From NCBI GenBank assembly GCA_023662705.1, contig JAMPIM010000027.1:1-26933 (forward strand): DNA of 26,933 nucleotides, written 5' to 3'. The stretch's first letter is position 1, and each line of letters starts with the position of its first letter. The notes beneath the pieces were generated by a model, which worked only from the letters and a program-made list of their open reading frames with translations, did not search any database and was not told the origin of the DNA. The translations under genes and the position numbers were made by a program. Of the stretch, positions 1-6,059 are shown piece by piece. The stretch comes from Candidatus Gastranaerophilales bacterium (lineage in GTDB: Bacteria > Cyanobacteriota > Vampirovibrionia > Gastranaerophilales > Gastranaerophilaceae).

Positions 1-86
1 GGTGATTGTTCAGAAAAAAGAACTTCTTTTTGTTTGATTGCAATACCAAACCCTGAAGGGGTTATTTCTTTGTAGAATTGTGTCAT
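1..86 (-). CDS. speE: Spermidine synthase, N-terminal fragment (cut by window edge)
   Basis: Only the first 28 codons are visible; the gene runs off the left end. The visible N-terminus (MTQFYKEITPSGFGIAIKQK, then EVLFSEQS) matches the opening of SpeE-type aminopropyltransferases. In those, a short strand with 'E.tp..gi.iki' precedes 'L..EqSpfQ'. The family transfers an aminopropyl group from decarboxylated S-adenosylmethionine to putrescine in the cytosol. The ATG (86-84) overlaps the stop codon of the upstream HIT gene as ATGA, so the two are probably translationally coupled in one operon. None of the catalytic residues are inside the window. The call rests on a short N-terminal resemblance; another aminopropyltransferase is possible. 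Confidence 0.6.
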   Translation of the reverse strand, partial: MTQFYKEITPSGFGIAIKQKEVLFSEQS

Positions 87-403
87 AGTTTTATATTCCC
101 TTTCAAAATATGTATATGTAAATGGAAGACTTCCTGTCCTGCTTCTTTACCGGTATTAATAACTGTTCTATATGAATTTAAGCCCAGTTTTTCAGTAACG
201 GCTTTAACCGTCATCATTAATTTACCCAAAAGTTCTTCGTCATCAAGCTCATTTAGAGATTCGACATGAAGCCTTGGAACAACCAATAAATGAGTATCAG
301 CTTTGGGATTAATGTCTTTAAAAACAACGGCGTATTCATTTTCGTAAACGAATTCTGTTCCAAAATCACCGTTTATAATCTTACAAAAAATACAGTCAGA
401 CAT
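83..403 (-). CDS. HIT (histidine triad) family protein, HINT-like
   Basis: This is a 106-residue HIT-domain nucleotide-binding hydrolase or transferase. HINT relatives hydrolyse purine nucleoside phosphoramidates in the cytosol. The N-terminus has the paired cysteines CIFC typical of HINT proteins, followed by the strand 'VVFKDINPKADTHLLVVP'. The histidine triad HLHIHIL lies near the C-terminus (about residues 95-101), and its central His is the nucleophile in the family. Length is normal for HINT (about 105-120). A TTG six bases upstream is in frame, but the ribosome-binding site AGGAG sits six bases before the ATG at 403, which decides the start. Its stop overlaps the next gene's ATG (ATGA), coupling it to the spermidine synthase. 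Only 49 bases separate it from tRNA-Leu, and these are mostly a terminator hairpin, so expression may depend on read-through. Confidence 0.93.
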   Translation of the reverse strand: MSDCIFCKIINGDFGTEFVYENEYAVVFKDINPKADTHLLVVPRLHVESLNELDDEELLGKLMMTVKAVTEKLGLNSYRTVINTGKEAGQEVFHLHIHILKGNIKL

Positions 404-415
404 TTTCAACTCCTT

Positions 416-446
416 TTAAAAAAGGCCTGTATTACTACAGACCTTT
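416..446 (-). terminator. Rho-independent terminator after tRNA-Leu
   Basis: Read on the minus strand, a 10-bp stem AAAGGTCTGT / ACAGGCCTTT (one G-U pair in RNA) encloses an AGTAAT loop and is followed by a run of T. It lies directly after the tRNA 3' end. Its T-run touches the AAAAGGAG ribosome-binding site of the HIT gene, so any HIT mRNA from the tRNA promoter must read through it. Confidence 0.8.
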
Positions 447-452
447 AAGAAA

Positions 453-539
453 TGCTCCAGGCCAGACTTGAACTGGCACCGAGGGTGAACCCCGATTGGA
501 TTTTAAGTCCAACGCGTCTACCGATTCCGCCACTGGAGC
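453..539 (-). tRNA. tRNA-Leu (anticodon UAA)
   Basis: The minus strand folds as a complete class II tRNA. The 7-bp acceptor stem is GCTCCAG / CTGGAGC with discriminator A. The D arm is GCGG...GGTAGACGC. The anticodon stem TTGGA/TCCAA holds the loop CTTAAAA, with anticodon TAA at 503-505. A long variable arm (CGGGG-TTCAC-CCTCG) follows, then a T arm GCCAG-TTCAAGT-CTGGC. The long variable arm plus the TAA anticodon gives leucine (UUA/UUG decoding). CCA is not encoded, since TT follows the discriminator. It has its own promoter and terminator. Confidence 0.97.
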
Positions 540-552
540 AGACGACTTAATT

Positions 553-581
553 ATTTTATTATAAAAATTTTTATAAGTCAA
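553..581 (-). promoter_or_regulatory. Sigma-70-type promoter of tRNA-Leu
   Basis: On the minus strand there is a -35 box TTGACT (581-576), a 17-bp spacer and a -10 box TAAAAT (558-553). The predicted start falls a few bases before the tRNA 5' end at 539. Confidence 0.7.
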
Positions 582-584
582 ACA

Positions 585-615
585 AAAAAGAGGAATTTAA
601 AAAAATTCCTCTTTT
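585..615 (-). terminator. Terminator after the YtxH-like gene
   Basis: On the minus strand an inverted repeat AAAAGAGGAATTT / AAATTCCTCTTTT with a T-rich loop is followed by TTTTTT. It ends the 902-636 gene. The T tract then runs into the tRNA-Leu promoter's -35 box. Confidence 0.8.
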
Positions 616-635
616 ACTTAATTTCTAAGATACTC

Positions 636-902
636 TTAAGCTTCAGCGCCTTCTTCTTTTTTAAGCATGCCTTGTAATTTTGACATGATTTCTTCGCTTT
701 TTTCTTGAACATCAGAAACGATATCATCTGCTTTTTTCTGAATATCTTTTACTCTTGCATCGGTTTTCTTAGCAATATCAGATGCCATGTCACCAAGCAT
801 TTCTCTTGTTTCTTCACCTGATTTTGGTGCCAAAAGCACACCTGCTACAGCACCTAATGCTGCACCTACTGCAAAACCTGCTAAAAATCTAAATACTGAC
901 AT
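636..902 (-). CDS. YtxH-like small membrane-associated protein
   Basis: This 88-residue protein shows the YtxH layout. An N-terminal Gly/Ala-rich hydrophobic helix (about residues 5-25, 'FLAGFAVGAALGAVAGVLLA') is followed by the family hallmark APKSGEETRE. A charged, Lys/Glu-rich amphipathic helix likely to form a coiled coil runs to the C-terminus. YtxH (Bacillus subtilis) is a general-stress protein of unknown biochemistry; the family is small and membrane-bound. A clear AAGGAG precedes the ATG. It is followed by its own terminator and preceded by a DUF948-like gene on the same strand. YtxH and YtxG (DUF948) are neighbours in Bacillus too, which supports both calls. A second YtxH-like gene lies at 1760-1449. 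Confidence 0.85.
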   Translation of the reverse strand: MSVFRFLAGFAVGAALGAVAGVLLAPKSGEETREMLGDMASDIAKKTDARVKDIQKKADDIVSDVQEKSEEIMSKLQGMLKKEEGAEA

Positions 903-976
903 AATATTTTCTCCTTCTATTGTAGTTTAACTTTTGTGATAAAAAATTTTATCGCCAATTCGGACTAGAAAATTGT

Positions 977-1342
977 CTACTTCTTTGCAAATAACTTGAA
1001 TGCACTGCAAAGCCCTTTAAAGAAACCGCCAGTCGCTTTACCTGCAAAAGATGATAATTGTCCGAACAATTTTAAAGGAGTTTTAGAAATAAAGTTTCTT
1101 ACTTTTTGTACCCCTTCATCTGCTTTGATAATAATTCCGCTTACGATTTCAACGGATTTGTTAAGATTTTTCAAAGTAGGTTCTAACTCTGTTTTAATAA
1201 TTGTTGTTGTTTCATCTAAATTCTTTGTTAGTTTTGAAACATCGAAAAGAACTTTAACAAGCATTACCCCGACAAGAATAACAATAACCCCTGTTGAATA
1301 AGCTAAAAAAGTTAAACCTTGATATAATTGTGCTGTTTCCAT
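977..1342 (-). CDS. DUF948/YtxG-like membrane protein
   Basis: This is a 121-residue protein with one N-terminal transmembrane helix (about residues 10-33, 'FLAYSTGVIVILVGVMLVKVLF'). An amphipathic segment rich in Leu, Thr and Asn (KLTKNLDETTTIIKTELEPT and on) follows, as in DUF948 proteins. The tail is Lys/Phe-rich. A longer version from a GTG at 1366 is open, but that codon has no ribosome-binding site. The ATG at 1342 has AAAGG seven bases upstream, so I place the start there. It sits between two YtxH-like genes on the same strand, mirroring the YtxG-YtxH association in Bacillus. Function is unknown; an envelope or stress role is inferred from the family only. Confidence 0.7.
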   Translation of the reverse strand: METAQLYQGLTFLAYSTGVIVILVGVMLVKVLFDVSKLTKNLDETTTIIKTELEPTLKNLNKSVEIVSGIIIKADEGVQKVRNFISKTPLKLFGQLSSFAGKATGGFFKGLCSAFKLFAKK

Positions 1343-1448
1343 TTTTTCAACCTTTGGGCGGAGCACATTCCACTAAATTACTAACTTATACTGATATTCC
1401 AAGTGCTCCTTTGGAACAGACTACTAATTGGTTCTCGCTGGTAGATTT

Positions 1449-1760
1449 TCACCAGTCAAAATGTGTTTCGCTTTCGAGCTCTTTAGCACGGCGAAGCTTT
1501 TTTGATTTAAGCATATTACCGAACTTTTTGTATTGACGCTCAAGCTTATATCTCAATAAATCAACTGATTCAAGCGCCTGTTTTTTTGCTTCTTTAATAG
1601 CAGGAGAGTGTTTCTCAGCCAAATCACATACTGTATCTTTAACCTTTGCTCTCATTTCTTCACCGGGACATGGCGCATACAAAATACCCGCAACCAAACC
1701 GCCGACTACACCTGCCAGCAAGCCTATACCGAAACCTATTGAAGATTTTTCTTTGCTCAT
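1449..1760 (-). CDS. Second YtxH-like small membrane protein
   Basis: This 103-residue protein has an N-terminal Gly-rich hydrophobic helix (about residues 8-27) and the YtxH-like junction APCPGEEMRAKV, compared with APKSGEETRE in the paralogue at 902-636. A long charged helix follows. An extra Cys pair element is present (the Cys in APCPGEE, and a Cys about 14 residues on). The tail from about residue 75 is strongly basic (KSKKLRRAKE) and ends in Trp. GAGGT six bases before the ATG supports the start. It is probably co-transcribed with the 2144-1794 gene 33 bases upstream. The YtxH assignment is good on pattern but weaker than for the first copy. Confidence 0.75.
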   Translation of the reverse strand: MSKEKSSIGFGIGLLAGVVGGLVAGILYAPCPGEEMRAKVKDTVCDLAEKHSPAIKEAKKQALESVDLLRYKLERQYKKFGNMLKSKKLRRAKELESETHFDW

Positions 1761-1793
1761 ATTCTAACCTCGTTTTATATTATATATGTCTTA

Positions 1794-2144
1794 TTATACC
1801 ACGATTTCAAGCAAGGATAAACCCTTACCGATTAATTTTAGTGCCTTTGATTTTTTTAGTCTTCTAAATAGAAATGCTCCCAGAATAACTCTCGATATTT
1901 GTCTTAATAGAATTTCTTCCTGAGTACGCTTGATTTTATCAACAAAGTCCTCCGAGAACTCTACCAACTGAGCAGATATCTTTCTTGAAAGCTCACAAAT
2001 CTCTCTTATAGAAGGTTTTATATAATAAAGTGTCAGATTAAGATTTCGCAGACGCTTACTCCAACGCTTCAATGCAAGCAGAATTGTAATCGCGATTATT
2101 AATTCCGCTATAAAAACTATAGATATTAAAATTGTAAAAATCAT
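1794..2144 (-). CDS. Unknown small membrane protein with coiled-coil tail
   Basis: This 116-residue protein is not recognised. Residues 1-25 form one long hydrophobic helix (MIFTILISIVFIAELIIAI and on). A basic stretch (KRWSKRLRNLN) follows, consistent with the N-terminus outside and the rest cytosolic. Charged amphipathic helices follow, and the C-terminus is hydrophobic (ALKLIGKGLSLLEIVV). It is the first gene of the YtxH/DUF948 group and resembles DUF948 in layout (TM, then a helix with spaced Leu), so a distant YtxG relative is possible. A GGA-type ribosome-binding site precedes the ATG, and a plausible promoter lies at 2169-2197. Confidence 0.65.
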   Translation of the reverse strand: MIFTILISIVFIAELIIAITILLALKRWSKRLRNLNLTLYYIKPSIREICELSRKISAQLVEFSEDFVDKIKRTQEEILLRQISRVILGAFLFRRLKKSKALKLIGKGLSLLEIVV

Positions 2145-2168
2145 AGCTTTTCCGTTCTTTTTTGTATT

Positions 2169-2197
2169 ATTATAAGATTATATTTTATTAATGAGAA
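2169..2197 (-). promoter_or_regulatory. Candidate promoter for the 2144-636 gene group
   Basis: On the minus strand, TTCTCA (2197-2192), a 17-bp spacer and TATAAT (2174-2169) give a leader of about 20 bases before the ATG at 2144. The -35 box matches four of six consensus bases. Confidence 0.45.
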
Positions 2198-2225
2198 AAA
2201 TAAAATACGCTTGGAGGATTATTTC

Positions 2226-3527
2226 TTGGGTAAATTCAGATTTTATTTATCGCTTATTACCGCAAAAACCGTTTATACAGGAATGAGAATTACTAAATTA
2301 TCGTCAGGTACTTCGGTTATAGGCATGCTTGTTTTGAAACTCTGCCCTGATTTCCTGAAATACGCAAATAAATATATAACAAAATCCAAGCTAAATATTA
2401 CGGGTACAAACGGCAAAACCACAACCTCAGGACTGATTACCCACCTAATTGGAAAATCCGTGATCAATAATTCAATGGGTGCAAATATGCTCACAGGAGT
2501 TGTTAATGCACTTGCTCTGGGTATAAATCCTTTTAAACCGGCAAATTACTCTGTACTTGAATCTGATGAAGCATATTTAGAAAAAATTTATGATAAGTTT
2601 GATGCAGACTATCTTCTTGTTACAAACCTGTTCCGCGACCAGCTGGACAGATATGGGGAACTCGCTACAACAAAAAAACTTATCCAAAAAGGTATTGATA
2701 AAAAACCTGATATTCAGCTGGTTCTTAATGCTGATGACCCGCTTGTTGCAACTTTTGCATCACAAAACAAACCACCGATTTTTTACGGTGTCGAAAATGT
2801 TTACAATGCTGATAATAAAACAACAGCAGTAGAAGAAGCTTTTAACTGCCCAAATTGCGGAAAAGCTCTAAATTATGAAAGAAAATTCTTCGCTCAACAA
2901 GGTCATTACTACTGCGAATGCGGATATAAAAGAGTTAAACCTAAATACAAAGCTGATGTTACTTTACATAAAACACACTCCGTATTAAATATTAACGGAG
3001 TAGAATATAGAGTTCCGCTTGTAGGTTTGTTTAATGCTTATAATGCACTGGGTGCGATAGCATTAGCCTTAGAACTCGGAATTCCAGATATTCAAAAAAA
3101 TCTCGAAACTTTCAAAGTCGCTTTTGGAAGGAGCGAGGTAAAACATATTAACGGTAAAAGAACCCTAATTCAATTAATCAAAAACCCTATCGGAGCAAAC
3201 GAAGTTCTTAAGACAGTTGATTTAGACTCAAATATTCTCATAATAATTAATGATAACTATGCTGACGGACGTGATGTATCATGGCTTTGGGATACTGAAT
3301 TTGAAAAAATAAATGAAGCTAAAAAGGAGATTGTTGTATCAGGTATCCGCGCTAATGATATGGCATTGAGACTAAAATATGCAGGATGCAAGAATGTTAA
3401 AATTATTCCTGAAATCAAAACTGCCGTTGAATATATTGGAAAAAACGCAGAAGATAACATAACAATTCTTCCGACATACACAGCATTATTGAAAATTAAC
3501 AAGTTTAATGACATAATAAAACCATGA
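2226..3527 (+). CDS. murT: MurT: lipid II isoglutaminyl synthase, Mur ligase-like subunit
   Basis: With GatD, MurT amidates the D-glutamate of lipid II to D-isoglutamine at the inner face of the membrane. Seen here (433 residues): the Mur ligase ATP loop GTNGKTTT (about 60-67), a Cys4 zinc ribbon inserted in the middle domain (CPNCG at about 208-212 and CECG at about 230-233), and the C-terminal DUF1727 signature. That signature includes LIKNPIGANEVL and DGRDVSWLWD, which carries the conserved catalytic Asp. The frame is open from a TTG at 2211, but GGAGG at 2213-2217 lies eight bases before a TTG at 2226, which fixes the start there. It ends in ATGA, overlapping the next gene. gatD, normally adjacent, is not next to it. 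The family is commonest in Firmicutes and Actinobacteria. Confidence 0.93.
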   Translation: MGKFRFYLSLITAKTVYTGMRITKLSSGTSVIGMLVLKLCPDFLKYANKYITKSKLNITGTNGKTTTSGLITHLIGKSVINNSMGANMLTGVVNALALGINPFKPANYSVLESDEAYLEKIYDKFDADYLLVTNLFRDQLDRYGELATTKKLIQKGIDKKPDIQLVLNADDPLVATFASQNKPPIFYGVENVYNADNKTTAVEEAFNCPNCGKALNYERKFFAQQGHYYCECGYKRVKPKYKADVTLHKTHSVLNINGVEYRVPLVGLFNAYNALGAIALALELGIPDIQKNLETFKVAFGRSEVKHINGKRTLIQLIKNPIGANEVLKTVDLDSNILIIINDNYADGRDVSWLWDTEFEKINEAKKEIVVSGIRANDMALRLKYAGCKNVKIIPEIKTAVEYIGKNAEDNITILPTYTALLKINKFNDIIKP

Positions 3528-4219
3528 GCTTATTCAAAAACATTGTAATGTTTTTTCTGACTCTTCAAGAGAGAAGATTAACACGAAACCTGAACAAAAC
3601 ACTCGGAGCAAAAAACTCTTCTAAGAGAAAAAGTTTTTATTCTGACGGATGTTTCATGAGCCTTGATTCTCTTGCAGAAAGCGAAAAAGCTAAAATGGAA
3701 GAAGAACTGGCCCTTATCTTAAAAAGCTCAAATTATGAACCTGCTGAAGTTCTTGAATACATAAAAAAGCACAATACAAATGTGTATTATATAGATAACG
3801 CCAAGTCCTTAAACTCCATAGGCGAAAATGAAGGTTTTATTTACCCGCAAAAAGGAACAAAAGCGCTTTATCTTTCGCTATTAATAAAAAACGGAATTAA
3901 ATTTAAAACAAATGAGATGTTTGTTTTAACAAAAGGCGAAATTAATAAGTATTATTTCATTTACCATTTTTATAACTGGTATGCGTTTAAACACAATATC
4001 GCAGGTTTAGATACAGAATCACAAGAGTTATTGAAAAAATTCTTATTTTCATCAACAGAAGAAGATTTTTCTCAACTGCAGCTTGCCGACATTTATAAGC
4101 TAAAAGACGCAATAAAACAGGATAAAGCCGCTATTGAATTTGTTTTTAAACTCTGCCGTCAATACGAAGGTGCAAAACAAGCTTTAGAAAAGCTCAAAGA
4201 CAATGGCGCAAATCTCTAA
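3524..4219 (+). CDS. Unknown protein translationally coupled to MurT
   Basis: This 231-residue protein is not recognised. Its start overlaps the murT stop as ATGA, the arrangement often seen for partner subunits. The N-terminus has a short hydrophobic stretch (about residues 5-13) in a basic setting (QERRLTRNLNK), so membrane association is possible. The rest is mixed helical, rich in Lys and aromatic residues, with 'KYYFIYHFYNWYAFKHN' in the middle and a charged C-terminal helix. It has no GATase signature (no GxCxG nucleophile elbow and no matching His/Glu), so it is not a GatD despite a similar length. Its stop interlocks with the stop of the convergent gene at 4216. A role with MurT is inferred from position only. 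Confidence 0.75.
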   Translation: MSLFKNIVMFFLTLQERRLTRNLNKTLGAKNSSKRKSFYSDGCFMSLDSLAESEKAKMEEELALILKSSNYEPAEVLEYIKKHNTNVYYIDNAKSLNSIGENEGFIYPQKGTKALYLSLLIKNGIKFKTNEMFVLTKGEINKYYFIYHFYNWYAFKHNIAGLDTESQELLKKFLFSSTEEDFSQLQLADIYKLKDAIKQDKAAIEFVFKLCRQYEGAKQALEKLKDNGANL

Positions 4220-4983
4220 CGCAGCATTTCTTGCAGCCAAGCAGATATCACTCGTGATAATTCAGGGTCATTTTTCAATAAAAGCATGCCCGAAGATTTG
4301 GATGGAGAAACATATTCCGCAAAACTCTTTTGTGCAAATCTTTTCAAATATGCTTCGGCTTCCTGCGCCTCAGTTTCGCCTGTACCTGTGATTGATAGGA
4401 AATCCACATTATCCAATTGAGCAATTGAGACAGGAATATATAAATCTTTAGTCTTTACAACAGGAGAAATCATTACAATGGATTTCGGTTTGTCTTTAAT
4501 TTTATCCGCAGCCAATACCCCTGCACTTGCACCAATATTAGAACCGACTATTGCCCAATTATTAAAGAATATTTTTTTAGAGTTTTCTTCTTTAACTTGA
4601 GCAATCACTTTTAATACATCATCAGGATATTTTGCATAAGCAGAGTTCTTCATATCCTTCCAGGATGTTTTTGTCAATTTTGCATTATAAATACTTGCTC
4701 CGTGTCCTCTAAAATCAATTGCAAGAACTGCAAATCCTTTATCAAGCAAATCTTGTTCCAAATTTCCCCACCACTGAGAGTTATAGCCCAATGAATGCAA
4801 AAGAACAACAGTAGTAAACTCTTTTTGAGTCTTACTTTTCGGATAAGCAAGCGTAGCTTTCAAATTAAAACCGTCCGAAGCAGCTGCTTTCAGTTCCCTT
4901 TTAGTAACATTTGACGCAGCATAAACAGAGGTGTTTATAAAAACCAAAAAAAATGCTAAAATAGACAAAATAAATCTTTTCAT
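4216..4983 (-). CDS. Exported alpha/beta-hydrolase-fold protein, probably catalytically dead
   Basis: This 255-residue protein has a signal peptide (about 1-23, MKRFILSILAFFLVFINTSV then YAAS). The fold is clear: 'VVLLHSLG' oxyanion strand (about 59-66), 'AIDFRGHGAS' (88-97), the elbow region 'IVGSNIGASAG' (145-155) and a C-terminal WLQEML helix. Aligned to the usual G-x-S-x-G elbow, the nucleophile position is Asn149. The usual H-G before the last helix reads SSGMLLL (about 230-236), and the acid region reads GTGETE. GASAG (151-155) also fits G-x-S-x-G but is shifted four residues. The frame is open further upstream, but the ATG at 4983 opens directly onto the signal peptide and sits nine bases below a strong promoter. 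Its stop interlocks with the convergent gene's stop. Confidence 0.8.
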   Translation of the reverse strand: MKRFILSILAFFLVFINTSVYAASNVTKRELKAAASDGFNLKATLAYPKSKTQKEFTTVVLLHSLGYNSQWWGNLEQDLLDKGFAVLAIDFRGHGASIYNAKLTKTSWKDMKNSAYAKYPDDVLKVIAQVKEENSKKIFFNNWAIVGSNIGASAGVLAADKIKDKPKSIVMISPVVKTKDLYIPVSIAQLDNVDFLSITGTGETEAQEAEAYLKRFAQKSFAEYVSPSKSSGMLLLKNDPELSRVISAWLQEMLR

Positions 4984-4992
4984 AACAAAACA

Positions 4993-5021
4993 ATTATAAC
5001 ACATTTTGAGGTTCGTTACAA
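4993..5021 (-). promoter_or_regulatory. Extended -10 promoter giving a leaderless mRNA
   Basis: On the minus strand, TTGTAA (5021-5016), a 17-bp spacer and TATAAT (4998-4993) preceded by TGT (extended -10) are present. Only nine bases lie between the -10 box and the ATG at 4983, so transcription should begin within about three bases of the start codon. There is no ribosome-binding site. Confidence 0.65.
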
Positions 5022-5091
5022 ATCTTAATAGAAAAGGCAATTATTTATCATTTATATACTTATTATATATAAGAACTTTTAAGGAGAGACT

Positions 5092-6000
5092 ATGTCACTG
5101 GTAATCGACGCAAATATGAAATTATTCGCCGAAAGGATGCATATATCATCCTCCAGAATGATTCGCGATTACGGACTTTCTACAGTAGATGAAATCATCG
5201 AAGCAGAAGCAGAACGCGGCAATACTCATGCTGTTAAACATGCAAGAGAATATTACCATTCTCCTGAAAAGCTTATTAAACTGTTTGAACTAACGGATGT
5301 TGAAAACAAATTTGTACTGCTTCATAAAATGGATGATGATACCAGAATGAAGGTTCTTCCTATGTTACAGCAGGATGATTTAAGAATGGGTTTATACTTC
5401 TTTACGCAGGAAAAACTTCTTTCAATGTTAATGGAAGTTGATATAGAAGAACTTGTTAATGTTGTTAGAGAAGCATTTCCGCTTGAACAAATTATTATGA
5501 TGTTCACAGAAGATGATTTATCAAACTTTTTCTTAAGCGATAAATTAGAAAAATACGATGTAGTAGAACAGCTAAAATGCATGCCTCCTGATGCAATGCA
5601 AAAATTTGTTGAAGGTGTAACAGGAATGCCTTCTGAAAAAACTAATCCGTTAGAATTGATTCAAAGCATAGAACAGCTTCCTGACGACAAATTCCGCAAA
5701 TTTATGGCATCAATTGACCCTGATACTCAAAGACAGGTTACATTCCAACTGACAAAAACAAATCCTGACTATCTAACATTATTTGAGAATCAAACATATT
5801 GTAATATGTTAAACACATTAATGAAACCTGAGATGATTAAACCAATGATTATGCTTAATCACGATTCACTTGTAAATATGATTAGCGAGCTTCCGGGAGA
5901 TTTAATGTCAATTGTAGCAGCTCAGGTGGACACAAGGGACTTCGCAAAATTCCTTCAAAAAGGTCATATGGACTTGATTGAAGAAGCTTGGATGATATAA
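5092..6000 (+). CDS. All-helical repeat protein (MgtE-N/FliG-like pattern), unknown function
   Basis: This 302-residue soluble protein has no signal peptide or membrane segment. It consists of short amphipathic helices rich in Met, Leu, Asp and Glu, in repeating units of about 30-40 residues. Examples are 'KLIKLFELTDVENKFVLLHK', 'LLSMLMEVDIEELVNVVREA', 'LIQSIEQLPDDKFRKFMASI' and 'SLVNMISELPGDLMSIVAAQ'. This 'L...Lp.e....il..l' rhythm resembles the cytosolic N domain of MgtE and the superhelical repeats of FliG. The resemblance is general and I do not assign a family. AAGGAG lies five bases before the ATG. It is a single-gene unit ending at a strong bidirectional terminator. A scaffold or adaptor role is a guess. 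Confidence 0.75.
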   Translation: MSLVIDANMKLFAERMHISSSRMIRDYGLSTVDEIIEAEAERGNTHAVKHAREYYHSPEKLIKLFELTDVENKFVLLHKMDDDTRMKVLPMLQQDDLRMGLYFFTQEKLLSMLMEVDIEELVNVVREAFPLEQIIMMFTEDDLSNFFLSDKLEKYDVVEQLKCMPPDAMQKFVEGVTGMPSEKTNPLELIQSIEQLPDDKFRKFMASIDPDTQRQVTFQLTKTNPDYLTLFENQTYCNMLNTLMKPEMIKPMIMLNHDSLVNMISELPGDLMSIVAAQVDTRDFAKFLQKGHMDLIEEAWMI

Positions 6001-6015
6001 TATTCAACGCAAATA

Positions 6016-6044
6016 AAAAGGTCGGCTTAATAAGCCGACCTTTT
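6016..6044. terminator. Bidirectional terminator between convergent genes
   Basis: A perfect 13-bp stem AAAAGGTCGGCTT / AAGCCGACCTTTT with a 3-base loop is flanked by A and T runs, so it works on both strands. It serves the gene ending at 6000 (plus) and the one ending at 6060 (minus). Confidence 0.9.
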
Positions 6045-6059
6045 CCTTTGGTATAGTTT

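Noticed and set aside
1370..1448. Small RNA or terminator in the gap between the YtxH-like and DUF948-like genes
   Set aside because: Only short pairings (GGAAC/GTTC, CTGGT/ACCAG); nothing beyond chance.
2211..2225. murT start at the TTG at 2211
   Set aside because: The TTG is part of the ribosome-binding site itself (GGAGG at 2213-2217); the next in-frame TTG at 2226 has correct spacing.
3524..4219. The MurT-coupled protein as a GatD
   Set aside because: Similar length, but no nucleophile-elbow Cys motif and no GATase His/Glu pattern.
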